Source: CALBTQ01 sp036743315
GTDB lineage: Bacteria; Lernaellota; Lernaellaia; Lernaellales; Lernaellaceae
Assembly (NCBI GenBank): GCA_036743315.1
Contig: DAINPV010000003.1
Coordinates: 1 to 41,563, forward strand
Direction: 5' to 3'
Length of the DNA: 41,563 nt
Position 1 is the stretch's first letter. Each line of letters begins with the position of its first letter. The position numbers and the translations under genes were made by a program. Positions 8,546 through 16,635 of this stretch are shown in pieces. The notes under the pieces were generated by a model, which saw only the letters and a program-made list of their open reading frames with translations, had not been told where the DNA came from and did not search any database.

Positions 8546-9820
8546 TTACTTCCCCGCCGCCAACCGCTCGGCTATCCACCGCAGGGCGTCGCCCAGGTTT
8601 TCCTCGATGAACGGAATGTCGTGGTTGCCCGGCCGGATCTGCCGCTCCGGTTCGATCGTCGCGCCCAATTCCTTGGCGACCGGGTTGAACACCGGCACGG
8701 TGGCGTCGATGTTGAAATCGTCATTCTCGCCGACCACGTACCAGATGTGCACGCCGGTCAGGTCCGGCTTGGCGTCGCGCAGCCGGTCGACCGGATTGGC
8801 CGCGCGCACCCGCTCCCACACCGGCTTGTTTTCGGTCCACACCTCGCCTTGCACGCGGTCGGAATCGAACACGGGATACAAAAACACCTTCTCGGTGAAC
8901 AGGTACGCCTGACGCGGATTGACCACCATCGGCCGGTTCTGCTCGTCCGTGGTCAGCGGCTGGTAGCACGCCGGATCGTAATTGAGCGTGCGCTTGCCCC
9001 GGCAGCTATAGCGCAGGTCGACCGCCGGATAGAACGCGCCCACGTTCGGATACCGCTGCGGTTCGTCGACCATCATGTTCAGCGCGATCGTGCCGCCCAT
9101 CGATGCGCCCAGCACGATCGTCCCGGCCGGGTCACGCCGCACGTTGTAGTTTTCCTGCAGGAAAGGCAGCAACTCGTTTTTCAGATGGTCGGCGAAGCGG
9201 CCCAAATTCGAGTTGACGCCCCAACTGCCGCCCGTTTCGTCCCACAGCGTGGCCGGATTGTCCAGGCCGTTGCCGCTCAGCGACAGGTCGGGCATCGCCA
9301 GCACCACCGGCGGCAGCCAGCCCTCGTTCATCGCCTTTTCCATCTGCGCCAGCAGCGCCCGGGCGACGTGATGCGGCCGTTGTCCGAAGCCGTGAAAAGC
9401 GATGACCAGCGGCAGCGGCGCGCCGTCCTTGCGGTAGTTGCTCGGCAGATGCACCACCAGCGCCCGCGGCGCGCCGAGGATTTCCGAGGGCATGCCCGGC
9501 TGGCAGCGCACGCCCAGCCCGCCCAGCGACATCCCCCGCTCCGGATCGGGCGTGAAAATGCCGCGCCGGCAACCGTTGTCCATGTAGGCGTCCAATTGCC
9601 CCGGTCCGTCGTAGACGAACGGCGGTGACGCCCACGGCGCCACCCGCCAGTCGTTTTCGCTCAATTCGGAGGGCAGCGGCATGGCTTCGTCCTTCGCGTC
9701 CAGCAACTGCCAGACGATGTAGCCGATCGCCGCCAGCGCCAGAATCACCGGCAACAGACAACCCAGGATCAGCAGTCCGCGGCGGGGCGGCTTTTTGGCT
9801 GGAGCGTTATCGGTGGTCAT
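8546..9820 (-). CDS. Membrane-anchored alpha/beta hydrolase (esterase-like)
   Basis: A 424-residue protein with a short cytoplasmic Lys/Arg/Pro-rich head, one transmembrane helix (residues about 15-40, LLILGCLLPVILALAAIGYI) and a large extracytoplasmic alpha/beta-hydrolase domain. Visible elements are the strand and oxyanion loop LPLVIAFHGFGQ, the nucleophile elbow GASMGG with Ser240, an acid candidate in VVGENDDF and the catalytic His in GNHDIPF near the C-terminus. The arrangement resembles the esterase D / feruloyl-esterase-like group. The substrate is unknown. It lies downstream of a small protein gene on the same strand (gap 53 bases) and may share its transcript. Confidence 0.85.
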   Translation of the reverse strand: MTTDNAPAKKPPRRGLLILGCLLPVILALAAIGYIVWQLLDAKDEAMPLPSELSENDWRVAPWASPPFVYDGPGQLDAYMDNGCRRGIFTPDPERGMSLGGLGVRCQPGMPSEILGAPRALVVHLPSNYRKDGAPLPLVIAFHGFGQRPHHVARALLAQMEKAMNEGWLPPVVLAMPDLSLSGNGLDNPATLWDETGGSWGVNSNLGRFADHLKNELLPFLQENYNVRRDPAGTIVLGASMGGTIALNMMVDEPQRYPNVGAFYPAVDLRYSCRGKRTLNYDPACYQPLTTDEQNRPMVVNPRQAYLFTEKVFLYPVFDSDRVQGEVWTENKPVWERVRAANPVDRLRDAKPDLTGVHIWYVVGENDDFNIDATVPVFNPVAKELGATIEPERQIRPGNHDIPFIEENLGDALRWIAERLAAGK

Positions 9821-9873
9821 CGCTTACCTCCCGGCCCGCCGTTGTAACACCAAATGCCCCTCCGTTCCAAGAG

Positions 9874-10377
9874 TTATCCGAGTCGGATGCTGGCCAGGAA
9901 GCCCGGCAGCGTCTGCCACCGGAAGTAGGTCACCGAGCGCGAGACGATCTCGCCGGTGCTTTCGATGAACAACGTGCCGTGACACGTCGTGTGCGTGCGC
10001 AGCAGATTCCATGGGCGCAGGTCGATTTTCTCGCCGATGTACTGGTAGTCCGTGCCGTCGGCCTCGAAAGTGAACGTATAGCGGATCTTCGCCTCGGTAA
10101 AATAATGCAGTTCCAGCGAACCGAGCACCGGCGTGTTGCGGCACAGCCCCTCGATGTCCACAAAGCCTTCCAGCTCGTTGTACATGAACTTGCCGCCCAG
10201 CGGATTGAGAAACTCACCCACGTTCCTGGGTCCCCAGGTGACGCGGTATTCCATGAAGCGCTCGCCCGGTTCGCCGTAGCCCGGCTCGAAACGGTGCGTG
10301 CCGGTCATCACCTCGTCCATGCGAAAACCCAGGCGCTTTTGGCGCAGCATCTCCTGCAATTCTTCGAAACGGCCCAT
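9874..10377 (-). CDS. Small protein resembling the C-terminal domain of GMC/cholesterol-oxidase-like proteins
   Basis: A 167-residue soluble protein without signal peptide. The pattern MTGTHRF, then EYRVTWGP, then a Gly/Phe-rich stretch, then IEGLCRNTPVLGSLELHYF, IRYTFTFEADGTDYQYIGEK, a THTTCHGTLF stretch and LPGFLASIRLG resembles, from memory, the beta-rich domain following the FAD/GMC oxidoreductase part of some cholesterol-oxidase-like enzymes. No dinucleotide-binding motif is present, so only this domain is encoded. ATG 10377 is preceded by GGGGAAG. It is upstream of the anchored hydrolase on the same strand. The family link is recalled, not computed. An unassigned conserved protein is the alternative. 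Confidence 0.6.
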   Translation of the reverse strand: MGRFEELQEMLRQKRLGFRMDEVMTGTHRFEPGYGEPGERFMEYRVTWGPRNVGEFLNPLGGKFMYNELEGFVDIEGLCRNTPVLGSLELHYFTEAKIRYTFTFEADGTDYQYIGEKIDLRPWNLLRTHTTCHGTLFIESTGEIVSRSVTYFRWQTLPGFLASIRLG

Positions 10378-10546
10378 CAGCTTCCCCGCAAGTCGGTTGG
10401 TAGGCGCTTACTGTACACCAGCGTGGGCCGCGCGGGAAGCGGACCGTCCGGGCGCTAAATCCATCTTTCATTTTCCCGAACGAAACGGTATGCTACCGCC
10501 CAAATTTTCATCCGGATGGCAGATCATCCGCATGAGTGGGGGCCTT

Positions 10547-10921
10547 ATGCCGAATCTGCAAATGATTTTTTTTGGGCTGATCGCCCTTTCGTATATGCTG
10601 ATTCTGATCGTCACGATCACCGGTTTCCTCAAACTGGTGCTGCGTGAAAACGCGACGATCAAGATCATCCACAAGTTCGCCGTGCCGCCGTCCATTCTTT
10701 TTTGGGTGCTGGTCATGTACGGCGCCATCGCCTACAACGCCGGCAAGGTGATCACTCTCGTCACCTTCTTCACCCTCTTTCTGGCTTTGGTTTTCGGCGG
10801 CGCCCTCACCGGCTGGCTGGTCAAACCCGGCCTGCGCCGCGTGCTGCACATGATCTTGAGTTCCCTGACGTTTCTCCTGTTCACCTACTTCATTTTCGGC
10901 GTCATGCTCGCCCGCGCCTAA
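10547..10921 (+). CDS. Small integral membrane protein, four predicted helices
   Basis: A 124-residue very hydrophobic protein. Helices run roughly at residues 3-28 (MIFFGLIALSYMLILIVTIT), 42-62 (VPPSILFWVLVMYGAIAY), 66-86 (VITLVTFFTLFLALVFGGAL) and 98-122 (ILSSLTFLLFTYFIFGVML). Short charged loops contain RENATIKIIHKF and KPGLRR. ATG 10547 is chosen over ATG 10532 and earlier starts because the protein becomes hydrophobic there and GTGGGGG lies just ahead. The longer reading adds an Arg/Ser-rich segment typical of non-coding frames. No family was recognised. It precedes mltG by 39 bases on the same strand. Confidence 0.7.
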   Translation: MPNLQMIFFGLIALSYMLILIVTITGFLKLVLRENATIKIIHKFAVPPSILFWVLVMYGAIAYNAGKVITLVTFFTLFLALVFGGALTGWLVKPGLRRVLHMILSSLTFLLFTYFIFGVMLARA

Positions 10922-10960
10922 GCGCCTGACAGCCGCCGCCGAACGCGCTATTATTTCGCA

Positions 10961-11986
10961 ATGCCGTCATCGCCGCCGAAATCATCCCCTCTCGTTCGCC
11001 GTCTCGCGCTCGGCGTGCCGGCCGTCGTCTTGCTGCTCGCCCTCGCCGGCATCCTTGCGATCAAGCACCTGTGGCGCAATGCCCCGGGCAGCCCGACCGA
11101 TCCGCCCGCGATCGTCGTCATCGAACGCGGCGCCGGCGTTCGCGCCATCGCCGCCACCCTGACCGCCCACGGCGTGATCGCCGACGCGCGCGGCTTCGTC
11201 CTGCTGGCCGAATACCAGGGCGTCGCCGCCAAGATCAAAGCCGGTGAATACGCCATCGTCCACGGCCAGCCGATGCGCGCGGTGCTGCAACAATTGATCG
11301 ACGGCAAAACGGTCAAGCATCGGTTCAGCGTTATCCCCGGCGAAACGGCCGCGGCGGTCGCCGACAAGCTCGTCGCCGCCGGGCTTGATCCGCAAAACGA
11401 GGCGCACGCCTTGCTCGCCGACGCCGCCTTTCTCGGCAAGCTGAACGTCGACGCGCCCTCGTTGGAGGGCTACCTCGCGCCCGAAACCTACCTCTACCAG
11501 CGCGGCGACGATGCCCGTGCGCTGTACAAGCGCATGACCGCCCAATTGCGGCGCACGCTGCCCATGACGACCGACAATCCCGACCTGACCATGCATCAGG
11601 CGATCACCCTGGCCAGCATCGTCGAAAAGGAAAGCGGCTACGCGCCCGAAATGCCGAAAATCGCCCGTGTGTTTCTCAATCGCCTGCACGCTAAAATTCC
11701 CCTGCAGGCCGATCCCTCGGTCATTTACGCCCAGGGGAAGAATTTCCAGGGACGGCTGACCAAGGCGATGCTGCAACGCGATCATCCGTACAACACCTAC
11801 ACGCGCCGGGGCCTGCCGCCGGGGCCGATTTGCAACCCGGGCCGCGACGCCCTGGCCGCCGTGCTCGCCCCCGCCGCCGGCGACTGGTTGTACTTTGTGG
11901 CCGATGGCATGGGCCGGCACGTATTTTCCACCACTCTGGAGCAACACAATGAAGCGGTGCGCAAGTATCGCCAAACGCAGCAATAG
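10961..11986 (+). CDS. mltG: Endolytic murein transglycosylase MltG
   Basis: A 341-residue inner-membrane enzyme that cleaves nascent glycan strands of peptidoglycan in the periplasm. It has one N-terminal helix (residues 14-34), a LysM-like region with IERGAGVRAIAATLTAHGVI and AGEYAIVHGQ, then the YceG domain. Diagnostic motifs are SLEGYLAPETY, LASIVEKESGY with the catalytic Glu, ARVFLNRL, PLQADPSVIYA, PYNTYTRRGLPPGPICNPG and VADGMGRHVFSTTLEQHN. Length and motif order are normal for the family. The last 38 bases overlap the start of the following lipoprotein gene. Confidence 0.96.
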   Translation: MPSSPPKSSPLVRRLALGVPAVVLLLALAGILAIKHLWRNAPGSPTDPPAIVVIERGAGVRAIAATLTAHGVIADARGFVLLAEYQGVAAKIKAGEYAIVHGQPMRAVLQQLIDGKTVKHRFSVIPGETAAAVADKLVAAGLDPQNEAHALLADAAFLGKLNVDAPSLEGYLAPETYLYQRGDDARALYKRMTAQLRRTLPMTTDNPDLTMHQAITLASIVEKESGYAPEMPKIARVFLNRLHAKIPLQADPSVIYAQGKNFQGRLTKAMLQRDHPYNTYTRRGLPPGPICNPGRDALAAVLAPAAGDWLYFVADGMGRHVFSTTLEQHNEAVRKYRQTQQ

Positions 11987-12476
11987 CCTCGCCGCGCTCT
12001 TGGTCGTCCTGGCGCTGCTGTGCGTCGGGTGCGCCGCCGTGACGCGCCCCGACCCCAGCGACTTGTCCAGCACGACGCGCCACGAGGCGTTCGGCCTTTC
12101 ACTGACCTTGCCCAAAGCCTTCAAGCGCTTCAATGAGGGCTCGTCGGTCGCCTTCCGGCCCGATCCTCCCTCGCGCACCTCGCCCGGCGTGCTGGTGCAG
12201 CGCCACGATGGCGCCGACGCCGTGCGCGTGCTTGACGCCGCTTACCGGAAAATCGCCACGCAGATGTCCGGCCTGCCCGAGCCGATCCGCGGCCGCGTCG
12301 GCGGGCAGGACGTCATGGGCATCTACTCCGAGCTGGTCACTCACTTGATCTGGATCTATGCGCCCTCCCAAGGTGACACGGTCTGGACGCTGCAGATCAT
12401 CGTGCCCGTCGACTGGACCGATGAAACCGCCTTGGCCTTCCACGATTTCGTTTGCCGAAATGTGCGCTTTCCGTAA
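11949..12476 (+). CDS. Predicted lipoprotein overlapping mltG
   Basis: A 175-residue lipoprotein of unknown function. ATG 11949 lies inside the end of mltG and is preceded by GGAG. It gives a basic head (MKRCASIAKR), a hydrophobic core and lipobox CVGC. The longer reading from 11895 lies wholly inside mltG and lacks a signal peptide. The mature part holds a compact domain: HEAFGLSLTLPKAFKRF at its start, then alternating strands, MGIYSELVTHLIWIYA and VWTLQIIVPVDWTDETALAF near the end. This layout is seen in small proteins that follow a short amphipathic strand with a two-layer sandwich, but I cannot name the family. Overlap with mltG suggests coupled translation. Confidence 0.75.
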   Translation: MKRCASIAKRSNSLAALLVVLALLCVGCAAVTRPDPSDLSSTTRHEAFGLSLTLPKAFKRFNEGSSVAFRPDPPSRTSPGVLVQRHDGADAVRVLDAAYRKIATQMSGLPEPIRGRVGGQDVMGIYSELVTHLIWIYAPSQGDTVWTLQIIVPVDWTDETALAFHDFVCRNVRFP

Positions 12477-12550
12477 GATGCCCGTCATTGACTCACGGGA
12501 TGCGGCAAAGTAAGATCGCCCCCTCTTGTGAGAAAAACCCGGAGGTTTTG

Positions 12551-13654
12551 GTGCGCAGCACGGCCATCTGGCTATTGATCGTGTCGTTGCTTCTGGCAGG
12601 CGTCCTCGCCTGCGAGGAGGAAGACGAGAACATCGGCGAAGGCGGGATTTTCGACAGCCCGACCAGCGTCGCCGTCCACTGGCCGTACGCCTACGTGACC
12701 AACGCCAACTTCGACCTGTCCTCGGGCAAAGACGGGCATCTGAGCGTGGTTGATCTGCGCCTCGCCCTGCAGCGGCGCGATCAAGCCGTCGTCCGCACCG
12801 TCGAAACCGATCCGTATCTGTCCAAGATCGTCCTCAACGCCGAAGGTTCCGTCGCCTACGTCGCCGAACGCCGCCACAATACGGTGTTGCTGTTCGACCT
12901 GACCGATCCGGCCCGGCCCGACCTGCTGGACTTGGACGACTCCGAGGACGGTTCGCAGGGCATCACCGTCGGCCGTCAGCCTTTCGGCCTGACTCTCACG
13001 CCCGCGGAAGATCGCCTGCTGGTCGCCTGCCTGTCTTCCGGCGTTATTTCGGTCGTCGACCTGATCGCGCAGCAACTGACCAAAAACATCGCCCTTTCCT
13101 CGGGTGTGAACGATATCAAAATCGACCCCGCCGGGCGCTACGCTTATGTGACCAACAAAATGGCCCCCGGCATCACGATGATCGACGTGGAGACCGGTAA
13201 CTATGCCGCCGCCTTCGATACCGGGTTGTCCTTCAGCCTCACCGCCTACGACAACCGCGGGCTCGATTTCACGCCCGACGGCGACCGCCTGTTCGTCGCC
13301 GCGCGCAACCCCGGCGCGCTCCTGATGGTCGACGCGACCAAGCTGCCCCTCTACCCCGAGGACGCCGTGCTGCGCCTGCTGCCGACCGACCTGGGACCCT
13401 CGGCGGTCAAGGTCACGCCCGACGGCGGCGAGGTCTGGGTGACCAACTTCGTCAGCAACACGGTTTTCGCCTACGACACTGACAACGGCGACTTGGTGGG
13501 CGTCATGCGCGTGGGCGCGGGTCCCAACGACATCGCCATGTTCGCCGATCCGATTGATCCGGATCACTACTACGCGTTGACGGTCAACTTCAACAGCCAC
13601 AACCTCACGCTGCTGGACGTGCGGTCCAAGGAGGTCATCTGGGCGATCCCATGA
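12551..13654 (+). CDS. YVTN-type beta-propeller lipoprotein (first of pair)
   Basis: A 367-residue lipoprotein. GTG 12551 is chosen over the start at 12452 because GGAGG lies five bases ahead. It yields a signal peptide ending LAGVLAC, with the acylated Cys at residue 21. An acidic linker (EEEDENIGEGG) follows, then a seven-bladed propeller of the YVTN/lactonase-like type. Blades show AYVTNANFDL, AYVAERRHNTVLLFDL, LLVACLSSGVISVVDL, AYVTNKMAPGITMIDVETG, LFVAARNPGALLMVDA and VWVTNFVSNTVFAYDT. Such propellers often bind partner proteins or act as surface scaffolds, and enzymatic activity cannot be assumed. The stop overlaps the ATG of a second propeller lipoprotein by four bases, so the two are co-translated and probably act together. 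Confidence 0.88.
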   Translation: MRSTAIWLLIVSLLLAGVLACEEEDENIGEGGIFDSPTSVAVHWPYAYVTNANFDLSSGKDGHLSVVDLRLALQRRDQAVVRTVETDPYLSKIVLNAEGSVAYVAERRHNTVLLFDLTDPARPDLLDLDDSEDGSQGITVGRQPFGLTLTPAEDRLLVACLSSGVISVVDLIAQQLTKNIALSSGVNDIKIDPAGRYAYVTNKMAPGITMIDVETGNYAAAFDTGLSFSLTAYDNRGLDFTPDGDRLFVAARNPGALLMVDATKLPLYPEDAVLRLLPTDLGPSAVKVTPDGGEVWVTNFVSNTVFAYDTDNGDLVGVMRVGAGPNDIAMFADPIDPDHYYALTVNFNSHNLTLLDVRSKEVIWAIP

Positions 13655-15030
13655 ACATCCGGACGACCATCCTGTTGCTGATCCTCGCTCTGGCCGTCGG
13701 CTGCGGCGGCGGCGGCTACGACGCCGGCGACACGGTGCGGCATTTCTACGGCCCCACCGAAATGGCCGTCGAACCAAACGTGCTCGAGGAAACCGGTCCG
13801 CTGATCTACACCGTCAACACCGCCGGCGCCAACTTGACCGTCATGGAAAGCATCGGCTTCGAAATCGTCAAATCCTACACTGACGATCGCTACAACGAAA
13901 AAGCGATCTGGCTCGGTGAAGCGCCGATCGACATCGCCGTCACGCCCGACGGCGACCGCCTCTACGTCACCGACGCCCGCACCGACGCCGTGCGCCTCGT
14001 CGAGTTGTACGATCCTTGGCCGGTCGAGGTCGCCGACCTCGTCCTGCGCGACGCCCGCGTGGCCGTCGTGCCGGTCGCCTATGCGCCGAAAACCTACGCC
14101 GCCGTCGCGCCGCCCGCCTGGGACGCGCGCCACGAAGTGTGGTTCACCGACCGCGACAACGACCGCCTGCTCGTTTGGGATCACCAGCGTCAGGCCCTGG
14201 TCGACGCGGTCGAGTTGCCCGCCGAGCCGGTCAACCTCGAGGTCAGTCACGACGGCGAAACGGTGTACGTGCTCGACGCCGACGCCAATCTGTTGATCGT
14301 CGACGCCGCCGCGCGCGAGTTGACCGGCGACGTCGTCGACCTCGGCGGCTGGCCCACGCGCCTGGTCGAAACGCTCGACGGCTCAACCCTCTTCGTGCTC
14401 AACAACGATCCGCCGCGCCTGCAGGTCGTCGAAACCGACCGCTGGGCGCTGACCGAAGATGAAATCACCTTCCCCCTCGCCATCAACGGCATGGCCCTGT
14501 CCACCGACGGCAAGACGGGATTCATCAGCAGCGACGACGGCAACGTGTATTACTTCTTCGTCGAGCAGCGCCGCGCCTGCGGCTCGGCCGCCGATCGCCC
14601 GTACTTCTACGACGAAGGCCGGCGCAGCAACCCGACCCTCGAGGAAATCGAAACCACCGACTGCGTCACCCGCGAGGAAGAGTGGGAGCTGACCTTCAAA
14701 GAAGAATTCAACGCCTGGCAGGTGGAAGGAACGCGCAGCGGCCTGCAATACAACCTGGCCTACAGCGACCAGCGTTACGAATCCGATTACGGCCATGTGT
14801 CGTTCCGCATCCGGCGCGGCGAACTGCGCGAATCCGACGACGACCACTTCAAATTCCGCACCCGCGTGGGCGTCGCGCCGATCCGCGTCGGCCTGGTGCC
14901 CACCGGCATTGCCGTCGTTCCGTATTATTTCGAATTGAGCGAAGACCTGGTTTTCGTCGCCAACTCCGGCAGCCACTCGCTCAGCCGGATCTACACCGAG
15001 GAAGACGAAAACCTGGGCGCGATCGAATAG
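13651..15030 (+). CDS. Beta-propeller lipoprotein (second of pair)
   Basis: A 459-residue lipoprotein translationally coupled (ATGA overlap) to the preceding propeller gene. The signal peptide ends LAVGCGGGG with the acylated Cys at residue 18. Propeller-like blades include IYTVNTAGANLTVMES, DIAVTPDGDRLYVTDARTD, VWFTDRDNDRLLVWDH, VYVLDADANLLIVDA, LFVLNNDPPRLQVVE and GFISSDDGNVYYFFVE. A separate segment, about residues 305-420, breaks the blade pattern. It holds two Cys (RRACGS and TTDCVT) and reads like an inserted beta domain. A last blade (LVFVANSGSHSLSRIY) closes the ring. Function unknown. The pair likely forms a surface complex. Confidence 0.83.
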   Translation: MNIRTTILLLILALAVGCGGGGYDAGDTVRHFYGPTEMAVEPNVLEETGPLIYTVNTAGANLTVMESIGFEIVKSYTDDRYNEKAIWLGEAPIDIAVTPDGDRLYVTDARTDAVRLVELYDPWPVEVADLVLRDARVAVVPVAYAPKTYAAVAPPAWDARHEVWFTDRDNDRLLVWDHQRQALVDAVELPAEPVNLEVSHDGETVYVLDADANLLIVDAAARELTGDVVDLGGWPTRLVETLDGSTLFVLNNDPPRLQVVETDRWALTEDEITFPLAINGMALSTDGKTGFISSDDGNVYYFFVEQRRACGSAADRPYFYDEGRRSNPTLEEIETTDCVTREEEWELTFKEEFNAWQVEGTRSGLQYNLAYSDQRYESDYGHVSFRIRRGELRESDDDHFKFRTRVGVAPIRVGLVPTGIAVVPYYFELSEDLVFVANSGSHSLSRIYTEEDENLGAIE

Positions 15031-15058
15031 TCTTTTCTTTTATGCGGAGATCGTGGCC

Positions 15059-16114
15059 ATGTGTTTGTCGACCGTCGTCTATGTTTTAATTTTCCTCGTC
15101 GCTCTGATCGTCGTGTCGGCCAAGTTGTTCGGCAACCTCTACGCCAGCGACCGCCGGCCCGACGCCGTGTATTTCGTCCAGACCCGTGACGGCTGGAAGC
15201 TCGCGCTGCACTACTATGCGCCGATCAAGGACGCCAAAAAGAAACGCCCTGTGCTGTGCTGTCACGGCCTGTCGGGCAACCATCACAGCTTCGATCTTAC
15301 CGAGCGCACCAGCATCGCGCGCCTGCTCGCCGCGCAGGGCCACCCGACTTTCCTGTTGGATCTGCGCGGCGCCGGTCTCAGCGACAAGGGCGGTCCCTGC
15401 CGCCGCCACGCGCTGCGCTGGATCCTCTCGGATCACTACAACTTCGACATTCCCGCCGCGGTCGACAAAGTCTGCGAACTGACCGGGGCGAAGAAAATCC
15501 ATTACGTCGGCCACAGCATGGGCGGCATGATCGCCTACTGCTTCCTGCAGATGCCCGTGGCCCAGAAAATCGCCCGTTGCGTGATTCTCGCCAGCCCGGC
15601 GAACCTCGCGCACATGCGCCCGGCGCACAAGCTGACGCCGCTCAAGTACTTCCTCCCCGGCATTCCGCTGCGCAAGCTCACCCAGTGCGTCGCGCCGATG
15701 TTCGAATGGTTCCGACCGCTGCAATTGGTCAGCGGCAACATCAACCTGCGACCCGGCGACTACACGCTGTCCGCCGCCAACTGCCAGGACCAGACGCCCA
15801 TGTCGTTGTTGGTCGACCTCGCCCGCAGCGTCGAACACGGACATCTGCTCGGCGACGACGGCCGCGACCTGACCGAGTCGATGGGCTACATCACCACGCC
15901 CACACTGGTGATGTGCGGGCAGAAAGACGCCACCGTCGGCTTAGGCCCGGTCCTCGAAGCCTACGAACGCCTCGGCGCCAAGGAGAAAAAATGGGTGCCG
16001 CTGGGCGAAGAGTACGGGCAGGAAGACGAATACGGCCACATGACCATCCTTATCGGCAAAGATGTGGACCGCGAAGTGCATCCGCACATCGTTGACTGGT
16101 TGGCCAAGGGTTGA
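15059..16114 (+). CDS. Alpha/beta hydrolase, membrane-anchored
   Basis: A 351-residue protein with an N-terminal hydrophobic helix (TVVYVLIFLVALIVVSAKLF) and a canonical alpha/beta-hydrolase domain. It has VLCCHGLSGNHHSFDLTE (oxyanion region), FLLDLRGAGLSDKGG, nucleophile elbow YVGHSMGGMIAY, LVMCGQKDATV as acid-loop candidate and EYGHMTILIG with the catalytic His. The layout recalls lysosomal-acid-lipase and PHA-synthase-like hydrolases. The substrate is unknown. ATG 15059 is preferred over GTG 15053 because GGAG at 15046-15049 is at usual distance. It follows the propeller pair by 28 bases. Confidence 0.86.
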   Translation: MCLSTVVYVLIFLVALIVVSAKLFGNLYASDRRPDAVYFVQTRDGWKLALHYYAPIKDAKKKRPVLCCHGLSGNHHSFDLTERTSIARLLAAQGHPTFLLDLRGAGLSDKGGPCRRHALRWILSDHYNFDIPAAVDKVCELTGAKKIHYVGHSMGGMIAYCFLQMPVAQKIARCVILASPANLAHMRPAHKLTPLKYFLPGIPLRKLTQCVAPMFEWFRPLQLVSGNINLRPGDYTLSAANCQDQTPMSLLVDLARSVEHGHLLGDDGRDLTESMGYITTPTLVMCGQKDATVGLGPVLEAYERLGAKEKKWVPLGEEYGQEDEYGHMTILIGKDVDREVHPHIVDWLAKG

Positions 16115-16169
16115 CCGGCGGCGCGAGCCTTCCTACGATGATCCGATGAACGACCAGGGGAGAAAAGGC

Positions 16170-16622
16170 GTGAAGGCAACCAACGTATTCCTGTTTTTCT
16201 TACTGGCCCTGGCGCTGAGCGCGGCGCTGTGGGCCTGCGGCGACGATGACGACGACGACGAGGATTGCCCCTCGTTCGCCGATTACCAAGTGTACCCGGA
16301 AGTCGGTGCCGGCGACAGCGTGTACGAACTGTATGTGCGCCTCAAAGCCAAGTCGGTCAACAAAAAGGTCGAACGCGTTTACGCCCGACTCTATTCCTCC
16401 AACGGCCAACCGACCGGCGAGGTGTTCGATCTGGTGCGCACCGAAGCCGATCACTATCGCTACTTGCGCACCTTCACCGGCGACGAGGTCTGCGAATCGG
16501 GCACCTGCAGTCTGTACTTCCAAGTCTTCGCCGAACACACCGAGGGCTGCGTCAAAGCCTTCGAAACCGACATGTTTCAGGTGATCATCGAGGAAGAAAC
16601 CGGCGACGACGACACGCAATGA
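16170..16622 (+). CDS. Small Asp-rich lipoprotein, predicted beta-sandwich
   Basis: A 150-residue lipoprotein. GTG 16170 is chosen over ATG 16146. AGGGGA lies before it and the signal then begins MKATNVFLFFLLALAL with lipobox LWAC. The first mature residues are an Asp run (GDDDDDDEDC), then one domain with strand-like segments (YELYVRLKAKSV, ERVYARLYSSNGQPTGE, SLYFQVFAEHTEGCVKAF). This suggests an Ig-like beta sandwich with paired cysteines (ESGTC and EGC). The tail is again acidic (EEETGDDDTQ). No family name can be given. It lies between a hydrolase and a polyprenyl synthase gene, 13 bases before the latter. Confidence 0.75.
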   Translation: MKATNVFLFFLLALALSAALWACGDDDDDDEDCPSFADYQVYPEVGAGDSVYELYVRLKAKSVNKKVERVYARLYSSNGQPTGEVFDLVRTEADHYRYLRTFTGDEVCESGTCSLYFQVFAEHTEGCVKAFETDMFQVIIEEETGDDDTQ

Positions 16623-16635
16623 CAGGATAACGACT

